Below, one piece after another: positions 1-9,352 of a stretch of 64,000 nt of DNA. A program made the translations under genes and the position numbers. The stretch's first letter is position 1, and the number at the start of each line of letters is the position of its first letter. The notes under the pieces are model-generated. The model had not been told where the DNA came from. It did not search any database and was given only the letters and a program-made list of their open reading frames with translations. This DNA comes from Bacillus oleivorans (GTDB lineage: Bacteria > Bacillota > Bacilli > Bacillales > JC228). The stretch spans positions 310,001-374,000 of the forward strand of contig NZ_OAOP01000001.1 of assembly GCF_900207585.1 (NCBI RefSeq), read 5' to 3'.

Positions 1-1
1 T

Positions 2-640
2 CAAAGAGAAATCATGTTTGAAGCAGTGGGTGTTGAACCTGTAGAGGTTGTTATATCAACATATAATCTTGAAAATGACGGAAAACAAATGAAAGAATTT
101 AAACTCAATGTAAGTGGATCAGAAGATACAAACGCCACCTTAACAGTCTCTTCTGAAACAGAAGGCGAAGGCGCTGACCGTAAGACAAGTACGGACATTA
201 CGGCATACTTTAAAGAATTCGGAGAAGAAGTCCTAAATGTAGTCTTTACCATTGATTCAACATATTCGGCTGGCGAAGGAAACGAAGTGAAAAGTGTTCA
301 CGACTTCAACTTGGATCTTGGAGAGGCTCTTCTTGCTCAATCAGGCGGCTTCTACTTGAATGGTACAGTTGAAGATACGACTGATATTAATTTAGATGAA
401 GACTATGCGAACCAAACATCGAACTTCACAATTAATGTAGGAGACGATTACCAAGGCGGAACAATTGAATTAAAACTAGATTCCAAAACTGAATTCAAAG
501 CGATCGATATTCCAAGCTTAGAAGGCGGAGTGAACGTAACTGAGCTTTCAGAACAAGAGCTTATGAGTTTAGCAGAAGAAATCATGTACAACCTAGAAAA
601 CGCAGTCTACGGATTAATGGGACAATTTGGCGCATTCTAA
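2..640 (+). CDS. C-terminal part of an extracytoplasmic protein linked to the ABC-2 exporter (5' end outside window)
   Basis: The reading frame is open from base 2, so the annotated Met at 14 is probably internal and the protein begins upstream of the window. The visible 208+ residues are rich in Asp, Glu, Thr and Ser with beta-strand-like alternation and no membrane segment, which fits a secreted or surface-exposed domain. The last 30 residues look helical. The stop lies 21 bases before the first permease gene, so it is probably cotranscribed with the exporter and may be its accessory or substrate-related protein. I do not recognise the family with certainty. The function is inferred only from context. 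Confidence 0.5.
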   Translation, partial: QREIMFEAVGVEPVEVVISTYNLENDGKQMKEFKLNVSGSEDTNATLTVSSETEGEGADRKTSTDITAYFKEFGEEVLNVVFTIDSTYSAGEGNEVKSVHDFNLDLGEALLAQSGGFYLNGTVEDTTDINLDEDYANQTSNFTINVGDDYQGGTIELKLDSKTEFKAIDIPSLEGGVNVTELSEQELMSLAEEIMYNLENAVYGLMGQFGAF

Positions 641-661
641 TTCCGAATGTAGGTGTAAACC

Positions 662-1870
662 ATGGGGAAAATTAAGGCCCTATTAAACTTGCAATTTAAA
701 ACGGTGATCAAACAATGGAAGCTGCTTTTAGCAAGCTTCCTTGTTCCTATTCTGGTCGTAACCGGGCTCTCCTTTATTGTCGTATCCCTTTTTGAACCAG
801 AAACGAGGGAACCATTTAAGGTTGCCATTGCAGACAATGAGGACAGTATGGAAACCGGGTATATTATTCAGCATCTGACTCAGGCTGAACACATGAAATC
901 GATGCTGTCAGTTATCGAAACAACGGAAGAGAATGCTTTTCAGCTTCTTGAACAAGACGAAATAGCGGCTGTCATGGTCATCCCCGATCAGTTTAGTAAG
1001 GATATTGCGAGAGGAAAAAATACACCAGTAAAGGTCGTTGGGAACTCCCAGCGGCCTTTCCAATCTCAAATTGTCCGTCATTTTATGGAAAGTTCCGCTG
1101 ATTTTGTATCAGCTGCCCAAAGTGGCGTTAACACCGTTGATGCATTTCTTCGCGAGGCGAATGCTTCAAAAGATACGATTAGGCAAGCCTTTCAGACAAG
1201 CGTTGTAGATTTTAGTTTTCACGCCCTCGGCAGAAATGAGGTTTACGAAGATATCGTAATTGATGAATTACACACGACAGATATAAAACAATACTACTTA
1301 GGCTCAGGATTAATTGGAATTGTCATGATATGGGCCTTCTTTTCCCTATGGCTGACGAGAGGATCAATGGAGAATACGGTTCTCCGCCGTTTAGTCGTTT
1401 CCGGTGTTTCGACAAGACACCGATTTACAGCAAGACTCATTTCCACTTTGATGATCGTTTTATTTCAAATCATCCTGCTGTCACCATTAATATGGCAGTT
1501 AGATTTTATTAATCAGCCAATTCCGCTAATCCTTTATTTATCACTCATGGGATTCATGTTCATCACTTGTTTCCTTTTAATCGAAACAATCACGATGAAC
1601 GAGAAGCCGATGCTTATCGTTAGTACGGTCATCCTATTAATCTTTTTACTGCTTGGAGGGCATATCCTCCCGACCGTATACCTGCCAGCCTGGTTTGAGA
1701 CAGTATCTGCTTTTATACCAAACTACTGGGCAATGGATGGGTACTCTCTCCTTGTTTCAGAGCAGGACGGATTACTGAAGGTTTTCCTCTATGCGGGATG
1801 TTTTATCATCGTCTTTTGGCTAGTCGCCTATCTGTTTGAAAAGATGAGAGTTAGGAGGGTGATCACATGA
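662..1870 (+). CDS. ABC-2 type transporter permease
   Basis: This 402-residue protein has the architecture of the YhgE/ABC-2 export permeases: one N-terminal membrane segment (about residues 20-45), a large extracytoplasmic domain of about 180 residues, then five or six membrane segments from about residue 210 to the C-terminus. It would form the membrane channel of an exporter powered by the ATPase encoded two genes downstream. Its stop overlaps the next start by four bases (ATGA), which indicates translational coupling. Substrate is unknown; relatives export lipids, drugs or peptides. Identification rests on topology and neighbours rather than a catalytic motif. Confidence 0.85.
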   Translation: MGKIKALLNLQFKTVIKQWKLLLASFLVPILVVTGLSFIVVSLFEPETREPFKVAIADNEDSMETGYIIQHLTQAEHMKSMLSVIETTEENAFQLLEQDEIAAVMVIPDQFSKDIARGKNTPVKVVGNSQRPFQSQIVRHFMESSADFVSAAQSGVNTVDAFLREANASKDTIRQAFQTSVVDFSFHALGRNEVYEDIVIDELHTTDIKQYYLGSGLIGIVMIWAFFSLWLTRGSMENTVLRRLVVSGVSTRHRFTARLISTLMIVLFQIILLSPLIWQLDFINQPIPLILYLSLMGFMFITCFLLIETITMNEKPMLIVSTVILLIFLLLGGHILPTVYLPAWFETVSAFIPNYWAMDGYSLLVSEQDGLLKVFLYAGCFIIVFWLVAYLFEKMRVRRVIT

Positions 1871-3006
1871 GCCTTTCCCTCTTTACTCTGCAGCTGAAGT
1901 TATTTTTAAAAAAACCGATAAAACTTCTCATTACCTTGTTTGTACCATTTGCATGTACATGGCTGCTTTTCAATCTGTTCGAGGAAACACAGGAAAACTT
2001 ATCGATTCCGATTGCGATTGTGGATGAGGATCAAAGTGAGACATCTGCCATAATCATCGAACGGATCAAGGCATTAAATGAAATTCAAGTTCATGTAGTG
2101 GATAATGAAGATGCCGAAAGACAGCTTTTACAAGGGAAAATCGATAGCATCTTTGTATTTACAGAAGGATTTGAAGAAAAGTTAATGGAAGAAGATCGAG
2201 ATCAGACCATTCTCGTTAGAAGAACATCAAACTCCATCGCCTACGGAATTGTTCAAGAGCTCTTAGCAAGTGAAGTTACCAGAATATCGAGCAATATGAA
2301 GGCGGCAAACACCGTTGTTCAATACTATCGATCCTTACAGCCCGAGCTTCATCCGGACAAAGTCTGGCAGGATGCCTATCTTCATTCTGACGAGTATTGG
2401 GTCCCTGAGCCGCTTATGGGGATAGATTATGAATGGTACAATGTCCAAGGTAAAACTATGGAGGCAACGGAATCCCAGTATACAGCGAACTTTTGGAGGA
2501 TTTGGAGCTTCATTACGGTTTTAATGGTTTTGACATCTTTCCAATGGTATATCCGGGCAAAGGAAGAAGCGATTGCCTCTAGACTGACAACGACAATGGG
2601 CGGGGCCAAAGTATTTGTGCTCGGTGTTGGCGGAGCCCATTTATTACTGCAAGTCGTACAAGGTTTAATCACCTTCATTTTATATAGTGTTTTCTTTGAA
2701 ACTGACTGGAGTCAGATGGGGTACGTTATTTGGCTCACGATCATCGCGTTTGCGCTTGGTCTTCTATTAGCTCAATGGTTGCACAATAAAGGAAGCTATT
2801 ATGTTGCCGCGTTTTTTGTAAGCTGTCTGTTTGCAGTATTGGGCGAAAGCTTTTTCCCGATTTCCGAGCTTTATTCGCCTTTAGAAAAGGCTGCATTTCT
2901 ATCTCCGATTGGCATGGATGAAAATATAGGCTTGCTTGGCTGGTCCCTGCTGGCACTGGTGATTGGTATCTGGGTAACAAGAAAGAGTGGTGAACGGCTT
3001 GATTAA
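1867..3006 (+). CDS. ABC-2 type transporter permease, second subunit
   Basis: This 379-residue protein repeats the layout of its upstream neighbour: an N-terminal membrane segment near residues 17-35, a long extracytoplasmic region up to about residue 200, and a cluster of membrane segments to the C-terminus. The two permeases probably form a heterodimeric pore. The start overlaps the previous stop by four bases, and the downstream ATPase gene begins inside its last codons. The substrate cannot be read from the sequence. Confidence 0.85.
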   Translation: MSLSLFTLQLKLFLKKPIKLLITLFVPFACTWLLFNLFEETQENLSIPIAIVDEDQSETSAIIIERIKALNEIQVHVVDNEDAERQLLQGKIDSIFVFTEGFEEKLMEEDRDQTILVRRTSNSIAYGIVQELLASEVTRISSNMKAANTVVQYYRSLQPELHPDKVWQDAYLHSDEYWVPEPLMGIDYEWYNVQGKTMEATESQYTANFWRIWSFITVLMVLTSFQWYIRAKEEAIASRLTTTMGGAKVFVLGVGGAHLLLQVVQGLITFILYSVFFETDWSQMGYVIWLTIIAFALGLLLAQWLHNKGSYYVAAFFVSCLFAVLGESFFPISELYSPLEKAAFLSPIGMDENIGLLGWSLLALVIGIWVTRKSGERLD

Positions 3007-3709
3007 TGTTCAAGATGTAAAAAAGAAATACGGGAAGCACGAATCCTTAAAAGGAATTTCCTTTTCGATTGAAAAAGGAGAAGTATTTGGTCTCATTGGC
3101 CCGAATGGAGCTGGCAAATCAACGTTATTATCGATTATGGCCACGATTCTGCAGCCAACAGCGGGTACCATTCTGATTGATGGCAAAGACGTTAAAAAAC
3201 AGGCAAAAGACATCCGCCGTCAGCTCGGCTTTGTACCGCAGGACTTAGCCTTATGGCCAGAACTGACAGTAGAAGAAAATATGATGTTTTGGAGTAAACT
3301 GACCAATCCAAATGCTGAAAAAAGTGAGCTTTTCGAACTTTGTGAGCAGGTTGGCCTCAAGGAAAAGTGGAAGGTAAAGGTGTCCGCCCTGTCTGGGGGA
3401 ATGAAACGAAAGCTCAATATTGCCGTTGCCCTCATTCATCAGCCATCCGTCATTATTATGGATGAGCCGACTGTCGGCATTGACATTCAATCTAAACGGG
3501 ACATTAATCATTACATTCAAAGTCTGGCGAAGGCAGGCAAAACCATTGTTTATACTACCCATGATGCTGGCGAAATTCTGCGTATGTGTGACCGAATCGG
3601 CATCCTCAACCAAGGCGAACTCAAATTTATCGGAACCATCGACCAAGCAATGGAAAGAGCGGATTCGGAATCACTTGAAGACGTCCTCTGTACCATTGGA
3701 GAATGGTAA
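2987..3709 (+). CDS. ABC transporter ATP-binding protein
   Basis: This is the cytoplasmic ATPase of the exporter. Walker A is GPNGAGKST at residues 38-46, the signature is LSGGM near 135-139, Walker B is VIIMDEP near 155-161, and the switch histidine is at 192 (THD). The form LSGGMKRKL is typical of CcmA/DrrA-type export ATPases paired with ABC-2 permeases. The start is uncertain: GTG at 2987 or 2990, or TTG at 2999, all overlapping or abutting the second permease gene. Length (240 residues) is normal for a single-domain ATPase. Confidence 0.93.
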   Translation: MVNGLINVQDVKKKYGKHESLKGISFSIEKGEVFGLIGPNGAGKSTLLSIMATILQPTAGTILIDGKDVKKQAKDIRRQLGFVPQDLALWPELTVEENMMFWSKLTNPNAEKSELFELCEQVGLKEKWKVKVSALSGGMKRKLNIAVALIHQPSVIIMDEPTVGIDIQSKRDINHYIQSLAKAGKTIVYTTHDAGEILRMCDRIGILNQGELKFIGTIDQAMERADSESLEDVLCTIGEW

Positions 3710-3721
3710 TGGTAAAAAGAA

Positions 3722-3750
3722 AAGCAGCACCTTTATTTAGGGTGCTGCTT
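3722..3750. terminator. Bidirectional terminator between exporter operon and minus-strand small gene
   Basis: The stem AAGCAGCACC pairs perfectly with GGTGCTGCTT over an AT-rich loop of nine bases. The stop codon of the minus-strand gene at 3733 lies in the loop, so the hairpin ends both converging transcripts. Confidence 0.75.
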
Positions 3751-3906
3751 CCTCTTTTCCATTTCATTTAATAGCCTATCGACTTGCTCCAGTCCCTCAT
3801 CATGCTCCCTTTCCAAACCTTCCCGAATAAAGTAAACAAAGATACCTAGACCAATCAAAAGCAGTAAGAAGCTGCCAATCGTTGCGCCCCAAAGACCAGC
3901 AAACAT
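3733..3906 (-). CDS. Small single-span membrane protein
   Basis: The 57-residue product starts MFAGLWGATIG, has one membrane helix at about residues 9-27 and a charged, probably cytoplasmic helical tail rich in Glu, Arg and Lys. I chose the ATG at 3906 because an AAAGGAGGGG ribosome binding site precedes it by seven bases; a longer reading frame upstream lacks such a site and has unlikely composition. Function unknown. It converges on the exporter operon and shares its terminator. Confidence 0.6.
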   Translation of the reverse strand: MFAGLWGATIGSFLLLLIGLGIFVYFIREGLEREHDEGLEQVDRLLNEMEKRKQHPK

Positions 3907-4009
3907 CTGACACCCCTCCTTTGTACACCATATGCGAAAAAAGTGCAGGAATTGATAAAAAAATCGAAGTGGGAAAAATTGTGTGGGGACAGGGTGGGGG
4001 TGTGGTCGA

Positions 4010-4620
4010 GTTCGGTTCACATCTGCTGAGTTCGGTTCACATCTGCTGAGTTCGGTTAAATGGGTCTGAGTTCGTTTAAAGGGTTTCTAAGTTCGCTAAA
4101 AGGAATTTTAGTTCGTTTATAGGGCATCTGAGTTCGGTTAAACCGGTCTAAGTTCGGTAAAAGGAAGGCTGAGTTCGCTTAAATAGGTGCTGAGTCCGGT
4201 TAAATCCATCTAAGTTCTGTAAAAGGGTTCTGAGTTCTGTAAAAAGGTGAAGATACTCTAAAAAACGTGAAACTTGTTGCGAAAATCGCGTGCCAAGTTC
4301 TAAAAAATGAGATCGAGTTCCGAATAAGTGGTGCAGAGTTCCCAATAGGTGCAGAGTTCCGAAAAAGTGGTACAGAGTTCCGAAAAAGTGGTGTAGAGTT
4401 CCGAAAAAGTGATGCAGAGTTCCGAATAAGAGTTGCTGAGTTCCGAAAAAGTGATGCTGAGGTCCGAATAAGAGGTGCAGAGTTCCGAAAAAGTGGTGCC
4501 AAGTCCCGAATAACAGGTGCAAAGACCGGAATAACGGGTAATAAGTCCGGAATAACAAGTGCTGAGCCCACAATAACCAATGCCAAGTTCTGAAAAATAC
4601 TTCATCCCCCACGAAAATAC
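4010..4620. repeat. Tandem array of degenerate ~20-bp units, core GAGTTCGGTTAAA / GAGTTCCGAAAAA
   Basis: About 28 imperfect units follow each other, each beginning with (T)GAGTTC followed by SGNWWAA and a variable 6-8 bases ending mostly in GTGC or GGTCT. The first units read GAGTTCGGTTCACATCTGCT twice in identical form, and later units drift to GAGTTCCGAAAAAGTGGTGC. The array fills most of the 0.98 kb between the small membrane gene and the nuo promoter. The same core in reverse orientation forms arrays near 19.3, 46.3 and 60.8 kb, and in this orientation near 50.7 kb. All reading frames across it are repeat artefacts. Confidence 0.9.
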
Positions 4621-4806
4621 AAGCGAGAGTTCCCAAAAAACTGCCAACGCTCTCTAAAAAACCAGCCTTTAATAAAATCAAACAAATCACTAAGCTTAAT
4701 AAACCAACTAACGTGAACCGCACATCCCTACCCAACCTAAAAATAACCTGTAAGAGTGATAGAAACCTATCCTATCACATACAAATTAGAGTAATAGGAA
4801 TTCTGC

Positions 4807-4835
4807 TAGAGTTTGCAGCCAGTATTTGCTATAAT
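4807..4835 (+). promoter_or_regulatory. Likely sigma-A promoter of the nuo operon
   Basis: A perfect TATAAT at 4830-4835 is preceded by TGC, an extended -10 element, and by a weak -35 (TAGAGT, 4807-4812) at 17 bases. It lies 54 bases before the nuoA start, after the repeat array ends. The strong -10 plus extended motif can compensate for the poor -35. No start-site data are available. Confidence 0.6.
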
Positions 4836-4889
4836 GACCCTAGAATTACTAATATTAAGATGATTCTAAAAATTTAAAAACGGGAAGGG

Positions 4890-5270
4890 ATGCGTTTGGA
4901 CTTTTTACATGTTTACCAAAATCATTATTTAATGATTTTAGCATTTCTTTTAGTAGGGATCATGCTTCCAATCGTTGCATTAACCCTAGGAAAACTCCTC
5001 AGACCGAACGTGCCGCAACCGGCCAAGTATACGACTTATGAAAGCGGGATAGATCCATTTCATGATTCGAGAGTTCAGTTTAACGTTCGCTACTACATGT
5101 TTGCTCTTCTTTTCGTCATCTTTGATGTAGAAACTGTGTTTTTATATCCATGGGCGGTTGCCTATGAAGAACTCGGAATCTTCGCCCTCATTGAAATGCT
5201 CATCTTTGTTGTCATGCTACTCATCGGACTAATCTACGCTTGGAAAAAGAAGGTGTTGAAATGGATGTAA
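4890..5270 (+). CDS. nuoA: NADH-quinone oxidoreductase subunit A
   Basis: NuoA is a small three-helix membrane subunit of respiratory complex I that sits at the junction of membrane arm and peripheral arm. The protein has 126 residues with membrane segments near 12-33, 65-85 and 95-118, and the conserved loop motif [12 protein letters not shown] next to [18 protein letters not shown], the signature of this subunit. GGGAAGGG precedes the ATG. It opens an operon of eleven nuo genes, and its end overlaps the nuoB start by ten bases. Confidence 0.97.
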   Translation: MRLDFLHVYQNHYLMILAFLLVGIMLPIVALTLGKLLRPNVPQPAKYTTYESGIDPFHDSRVQFNVRYYMFALLFVIFDVETVFLYPWAVAYEELGIFALIEMLIFVVMLLIGLIYAWKKKVLKWM

Positions 5271-5773
5271 AATTAGAAGCTTTCTCACCGCTTGAAGAGG
5301 CAGAGGTCAAGCGTAATGTGTTTTTTTCGACATTGGAACAGCTGAAAGGCTGGGCCAGAAGCAATTCATTATGGCCGATGACGTTTGGATTGGCATGTTG
5401 TGCGATTGAAATGATGGGCGTTGGAGGAGCCCATTATGATGTAGACCGTTTTGGGTCGTTCTTCCGGACATCCCCAAGACAATCAGATGTGATGATTGTT
5501 TCAGGAACAGTAACAAAGAAAATGGCGCCGATTGTCAGAAGATTGTATGATCAGATGCCAGAGCCGAAATGGGTAATAGCGATGGGTTCCTGTGCAACAG
5601 CAGGCGGTCCGTACGTCAATTCCTACTCTGTTGTGAAGGGAGTGGATCAGGTCGTACCTGTTGATGTATACATACCAGGCTGTCCACCCAACCCGGCAGC
5701 ACTTATATACGGGATCAATAAATTAAAGGAAAAAATCAGATACGAGGCAACAACCGGGAAGAGGGTGAGGTAA
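5261..5773 (+). CDS. nuoB: NADH-quinone oxidoreductase subunit B
   Basis: NuoB carries the terminal iron-sulfur cluster N2 that passes electrons to quinone. Four cysteine ligands are visible: the adjacent pair C46-C47 (GLACCAIEM), C111 (GSCATAGG) and C141 (PGCPPNP). I place the start at ATG 5261, giving 170 residues, because AAGGTG stands eight bases upstream; an in-frame TTG at 5240 would lie well inside nuoA without a binding site. The overlap with nuoA suggests coupled translation. Confidence 0.96.
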   Translation: MDVKLEAFSPLEEAEVKRNVFFSTLEQLKGWARSNSLWPMTFGLACCAIEMMGVGGAHYDVDRFGSFFRTSPRQSDVMIVSGTVTKKMAPIVRRLYDQMPEPKWVIAMGSCATAGGPYVNSYSVVKGVDQVVPVDVYIPGCPPNPAALIYGINKLKEKIRYEATTGKRVR

Positions 5774-5775
5774 TC

Positions 5776-7182
5776 GTGTCAGAGGACAAAAAAAGAGAGG
5801 ACCTGATGGAAACGGAAAAGCTTGACCAAAAAGGTCCAGAAGAACAAAAAGATCAAGAAGGGAAAACAGCGGTTGAAAGCGTTAACAATGATCAGACAGA
5901 AACAGAAGATACGTTAAAAGAAGCGCCACAAGATACAGAAAAGCCAGTTGTTAATGTGACTGCTCAAGAAATAGGGGGAAATGAGATCATTCTGTCCGGA
6001 AACGAAAGCGGGTCACCAGAAGAAGAAAGGGCCGAAGACTCTTCAATAAAAGAGGAGACTAGCGAGGGAAGCCAGCCTGTTGAAGAAGAAAAAAAATCAG
6101 ACCAGGCTTCCGACTCTCAACAAAAAGCTGAATCGGGGGAAACGGAAACAGAGGCTAATGAGGAAGAAACGATTGAGCCCGACGCCTCAACAGACCCAGC
6201 TGCAGATGAAAGAGCACAAAGGATTGCAGCGGCCAAGGAGCTAGCGGCAGCCGCAATAAAAGAAAGAGAGGATACGAAGGCCACAGAGGAAAATAGTGAA
6301 CAAGGGCCTTCAACCGACGCAGCCGCCGACGAAAGAGCGAAACGAATCGCTGAGGCAAAGGCCAAAGCTGCAGCTGCCAAAAAGGCCAGAGAAGAAGCTC
6401 AAGCAAAAGAAAACGGCGAACAACCAGCCTCGGCCGAAAACGATGAACGGGCGAAACGAATCGCTGAGGCAAAGGCCAAAGCTGCAGCTGCCAAAAAGGC
6501 CAGAGAAGAAGCTCAAGCAAAAGAAAACGGCGAACAACCAGCCTCGGCCGAAAACGATGAACGGGCGAAACGAATCGCTGAAGCAAAAGCAAAGGCTGCC
6601 GCAGTTGCCAAAGCCAGGGGGGAAACTGGTGCTGAAAGAGCACGACCGGATCGGCCAAGACGCTCCCGTGAAGAGGCTGCCGAACCGAAGGAACTGCCGC
6701 CATCGCCATTGCAGCCACTATTAGACAAGTATGTGGAGATTTTAAAGAAGGAGCTCGGGGACGAATGTTTAGAAGAGGCGTACATCAACCGGCTGTCAAA
6801 GGATGTACCGACACTGGTTGCCAAACGGGAAACGTACTTCCGAATTGCGGAGTCTCTATATAAACATCCGGAACTCGACTTCAACTTTCTCTCTGAATTA
6901 CACGGTACAGATTTTGAAACGCATATGGAAGTATATCTTCATTTGTTTTCATTCAAACATAAGCACTCGGCGGCATTAAAAGTGAAGCTTAACCGGGACA
7001 ACCCAGAGATTGAATCAGTTACGCCGCTTTGGGCAGGAGCAAACTGGCCTGAATGTGAAACTTACGATTTACTCGGAATTCGCTTTAGCGGTCATCCGAA
7101 GCTGCACCGGATTTTTCTTGGAGAGGATTGGGTCGGACACCCCCTCCGCAAAGATTACGAACCGTACGATGTGGAGGTGTAG
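5776..7182 (+). CDS. nuoC: NADH-quinone oxidoreductase subunit C with long repetitive N-terminal extension
   Basis: Residues from about 310 to 468 form the usual NuoC (30 kDa subunit) domain, ending in the conserved block WPECETYDLLGIRFSGHP and the LRKDYEPYDVEV tail. The preceding 300 residues are not part of the classical subunit. They start with an acidic Glu/Gln/Asp-rich stretch (1-150), followed by Ala/Lys/Glu-rich repeats with the motif DERAKRIAEAKAKAAAAKKAREEAQ, likely one long charged helix or disordered linker. Translation starts at GTG 5776 after GAGGGTGAGG, two bases past the nuoB stop. Extended NuoC proteins are known in Bacillus; the role of the extension is unknown. Confidence 0.93.
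   Translation: MSEDKKREDLMETEKLDQKGPEEQKDQEGKTAVESVNNDQTETEDTLKEAPQDTEKPVVNVTAQEIGGNEIILSGNESGSPEEERAEDSSIKEETSEGSQPVEEEKKSDQASDSQQKAESGETETEANEEETIEPDASTDPAADERAQRIAAAKELAAAAIKEREDTKATEENSEQGPSTDAAADERAKRIAEAKAKAAAAKKAREEAQAKENGEQPASAENDERAKRIAEAKAKAAAAKKAREEAQAKENGEQPASAENDERAKRIAEAKAKAAAVAKARGETGAERARPDRPRRSREEAAEPKELPPSPLQPLLDKYVEILKKELGDECLEEAYINRLSKDVPTLVAKRETYFRIAESLYKHPELDFNFLSELHGTDFETHMEVYLHLFSFKHKHSAALKVKLNRDNPEIESVTPLWAGANWPECETYDLLGIRFSGHPKLHRIFLGEDWVGHPLRKDYEPYDVEV
6337..6600 (+). repeat. Identical 114-bp tandem repeats inside nuoC
   Basis: A unit starting GCGAAACGAATCGCTGAGGC recurs at 6337, 6451 and, as a partial diverging copy, 6565. The first two units are 114 bases each (38 codons) and appear identical apart from their junctions, so they encode the same 38-residue block. 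The frame is kept. Near identity at the DNA level points to recent slippage or unequal crossing over. Confidence 0.9.
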
Positions 7183-7191
7183 GGTAAGGGT

Positions 7192-8292
7192 ATGATACGC
7201 ACTGAAGAAATGCTGTTAAACGTTGGTCCCCAGCATCCAAGCACCCACGGTGTATTCCGCCTCGTCATCAAAATTGATGGAGAAATCATTAAAGAGGCGA
7301 ATCCTGTCATAGGCTATTTGCACCGCGGTACCGAAAAAATCGCTGAAAATCTGCAGTTCACGCAAATAATTCCATATACTGACCGCATGGATTACTTGGC
7401 TGCCATGACAAATAATTATGTCATTTGTCATGCGGTTGAGACGATGATCGGAGCGGAAATTCCAGAGCGGGCTGAATATTTGCGGGTACTGGCGATGGAA
7501 CTGGGGAGAATTGCAAGCCATCTTGTTTGGTGGGGCACCTATTTATTGGATATTGGAGCGGTGAGTCCATTTTTATATGCATTCCGCGAGCGGGAAATGA
7601 TTATTAATCTTTTAAATGAATTATCCGGCGGCAGGCTGACCTTTAATTATATGAGAGTCGGAGGGGTCAAATGGGATGCACCGCCTGGCTGGATTGAGAA
7701 GGTTGAGGAATTTGTTCCATATATGCGCGAGCAATTAAAGGGCTATCACCAGCTCGTTACCGGGAATGAGATTTTTCAAAGCCGGCTTAAAGGGGTAGGG
7801 ACTTACACCCAAGAGGATGCGATTAATTATAGCCTGAGCGGGGCAAACCTGCGCTGTACCGGGGTGAAATGGGATTTAAGAAAAGACGAACCGTATTCGA
7901 TTTATGACCGGTTTGACTTTGATGTTCCGACAGAAACGTCAGGAGATGCCTGGGCCCGCTATCAATGCCGTCTGGCCGAAATAGAAGAATCGCTAAAAAT
8001 TGTAGAGCAGGCATGTGAACAATTTCCAAAGGATGGAGAAATTATGGGCAAGGTCCCGCGGATTATCAGACCGCCGCAGGGAGAGGCGTTTGTCCGAATT
8101 GAATCGCCACGCGGGGAGATTGGCTGCTATATTGCGAGCGACGGCAAAAAAGAGCCGTACCGCTTAAAATTCAGACGGCCATCCTTTTACAACCTGCAGA
8201 TCTTACCGAAGCTATTGAAAGGTCAGAATATGGCGAACTTAATTGCGATTTTAGGTGCGATTGACATTGTACTTGGGGAGGTGGACGGATAA
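7192..8292 (+). CDS. nuoD: NADH-quinone oxidoreductase subunit D
   Basis: NuoD (49 kDa subunit) forms the quinone-binding pocket together with NuoB. The 366-residue protein starts MIRTEEMLLNVGPQHPSTHG, where the GPQHPSTHG loop is diagnostic and its histidine contacts quinone. The C-terminal motif GxIDIVLGEVDG is also typical. The length is normal for the separate (not NuoCD-fused) form. The gene begins nine bases after nuoC, and its stop overlaps the nuoH start by one base. Confidence 0.97.
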   Translation: MIRTEEMLLNVGPQHPSTHGVFRLVIKIDGEIIKEANPVIGYLHRGTEKIAENLQFTQIIPYTDRMDYLAAMTNNYVICHAVETMIGAEIPERAEYLRVLAMELGRIASHLVWWGTYLLDIGAVSPFLYAFREREMIINLLNELSGGRLTFNYMRVGGVKWDAPPGWIEKVEEFVPYMREQLKGYHQLVTGNEIFQSRLKGVGTYTQEDAINYSLSGANLRCTGVKWDLRKDEPYSIYDRFDFDVPTETSGDAWARYQCRLAEIEESLKIVEQACEQFPKDGEIMGKVPRIIRPPQGEAFVRIESPRGEIGCYIASDGKKEPYRLKFRRPSFYNLQILPKLLKGQNMANLIAILGAIDIVLGEVDG

Positions 8293-9293
8293 TGGACATG
8301 TGGGTACAAAATGCGCCGGCCTTCACAAGTTTTCTCATGTACGTCGTTTTTACAGCACTCCTTTTGTTTGCGGTTCTTGGCTTTGTTACCTATGCGATCT
8401 TAGCTGAACGAAAGGTAATGGGCTTCATGCAGCTGCGTCACGGCCCTAATCAAGTCGGTGGGCGCTATGGGCTCCTGCAAACGGTCGCCGACGTACTAAA
8501 GCTATTAATCAAGGAAGATACGATTCCGAAGGTGGCAGACCGCCCCTTATTCATTTTAGCACCCGTGATTGCCTTCACCCCTGCCTTTTTAGTATTGGCG
8601 GTCATTCCTTTTACGGAAAACCTGCAGTTTGCCGACATTGGGGTTGGCCTCCTTTATTACATTGGCATATCCGGCTTATCAACTCTTGGCATTATCGCGG
8701 GAGGGTGGGCATCTAACAATAAATATTCACTGATCGGCGGAATGCGGGCCGCCGCGCAAATGATCTCCTATGAAATACCGCTTGTGATGTCGCTTGTCGG
8801 GGTTATTTTATTAGCGGGTTCTATTAATCTAGTAGATATCGTGGAAGCACAAGAGTCCGTTTGGTTTATCCTGTATCAGCCTGTTGCGTTTTTAATTTTT
8901 TTGATTGCCTCAGTGGCTGAGCTGAACCGGACACCGTTTGATTTGCCAGAGGCTGAATCTGAGCTTGTCGCAGGGTACCATGTCGAATACTCAGGCTTCC
9001 GTTTTGCCTTCTTCATGCTGGCTGAATATGTATACATGTTTGCAATGGCGGGGTTAACCACCGCTCTCTTTTTAGGAGGCTGGCTGCCGCTGCCATTCCT
9101 AAGTTTTATACCAGGGGCTGTCTGGTTCAGTATTAAATTTATGATTGTTGTCTTTCTTCTTCTTTGGATCCGTTTTACGTTTCCAAGACTCCGTGCCGAC
9201 CAATTAATGGAGTTTGGCTGGAAGGTGCTGCTCCCGGTTGCGCTCGCTAATATCTTTGTTACAGCTTTGTTTAAAGGTTTGATCGCAGGATAA
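8292..9293 (+). CDS. nuoH: NADH-quinone oxidoreductase subunit H
   Basis: NuoH is the membrane subunit at the quinone entrance and links the peripheral arm to the proton pumps. The 333-residue protein has eight hydrophobic segments, the early motif AERKVMGFMQLRHGPNQVGG, and the acidic loop motif ELNRTPFDLPEAESELVAGY that lines the quinone channel. It starts at ATG 8292, overlapping the nuoD stop (TAATG), so translation is likely coupled. Confidence 0.97.
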   Translation: MDMWVQNAPAFTSFLMYVVFTALLLFAVLGFVTYAILAERKVMGFMQLRHGPNQVGGRYGLLQTVADVLKLLIKEDTIPKVADRPLFILAPVIAFTPAFLVLAVIPFTENLQFADIGVGLLYYIGISGLSTLGIIAGGWASNNKYSLIGGMRAAAQMISYEIPLVMSLVGVILLAGSINLVDIVEAQESVWFILYQPVAFLIFLIASVAELNRTPFDLPEAESELVAGYHVEYSGFRFAFFMLAEYVYMFAMAGLTTALFLGGWLPLPFLSFIPGAVWFSIKFMIVVFLLLWIRFTFPRLRADQLMEFGWKVLLPVALANIFVTALFKGLIAG

Positions 9294-9352
9294 GGGGAGT
9301 TATCAAATCTAAAAAGCCAGACCTTAACCGCCAATGGAAGGAGGAAATAGGA

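Noticed and set aside
4148-4735. Minus- and plus-strand reading frames of 108-195 residues with repeated FRNSA, FGTLHH or EFRKSG motifs
   Set aside because: They are translations of the tandem repeat array in several frames at once, have no ribosome binding site, and have no protein-like variety.
6155-6718. Antisense frame of 187 residues opposite nuoC
   Set aside because: It is the shadow of the Ala/Lys/Glu-rich repeat of NuoC, where the codon bias keeps the other frames open.
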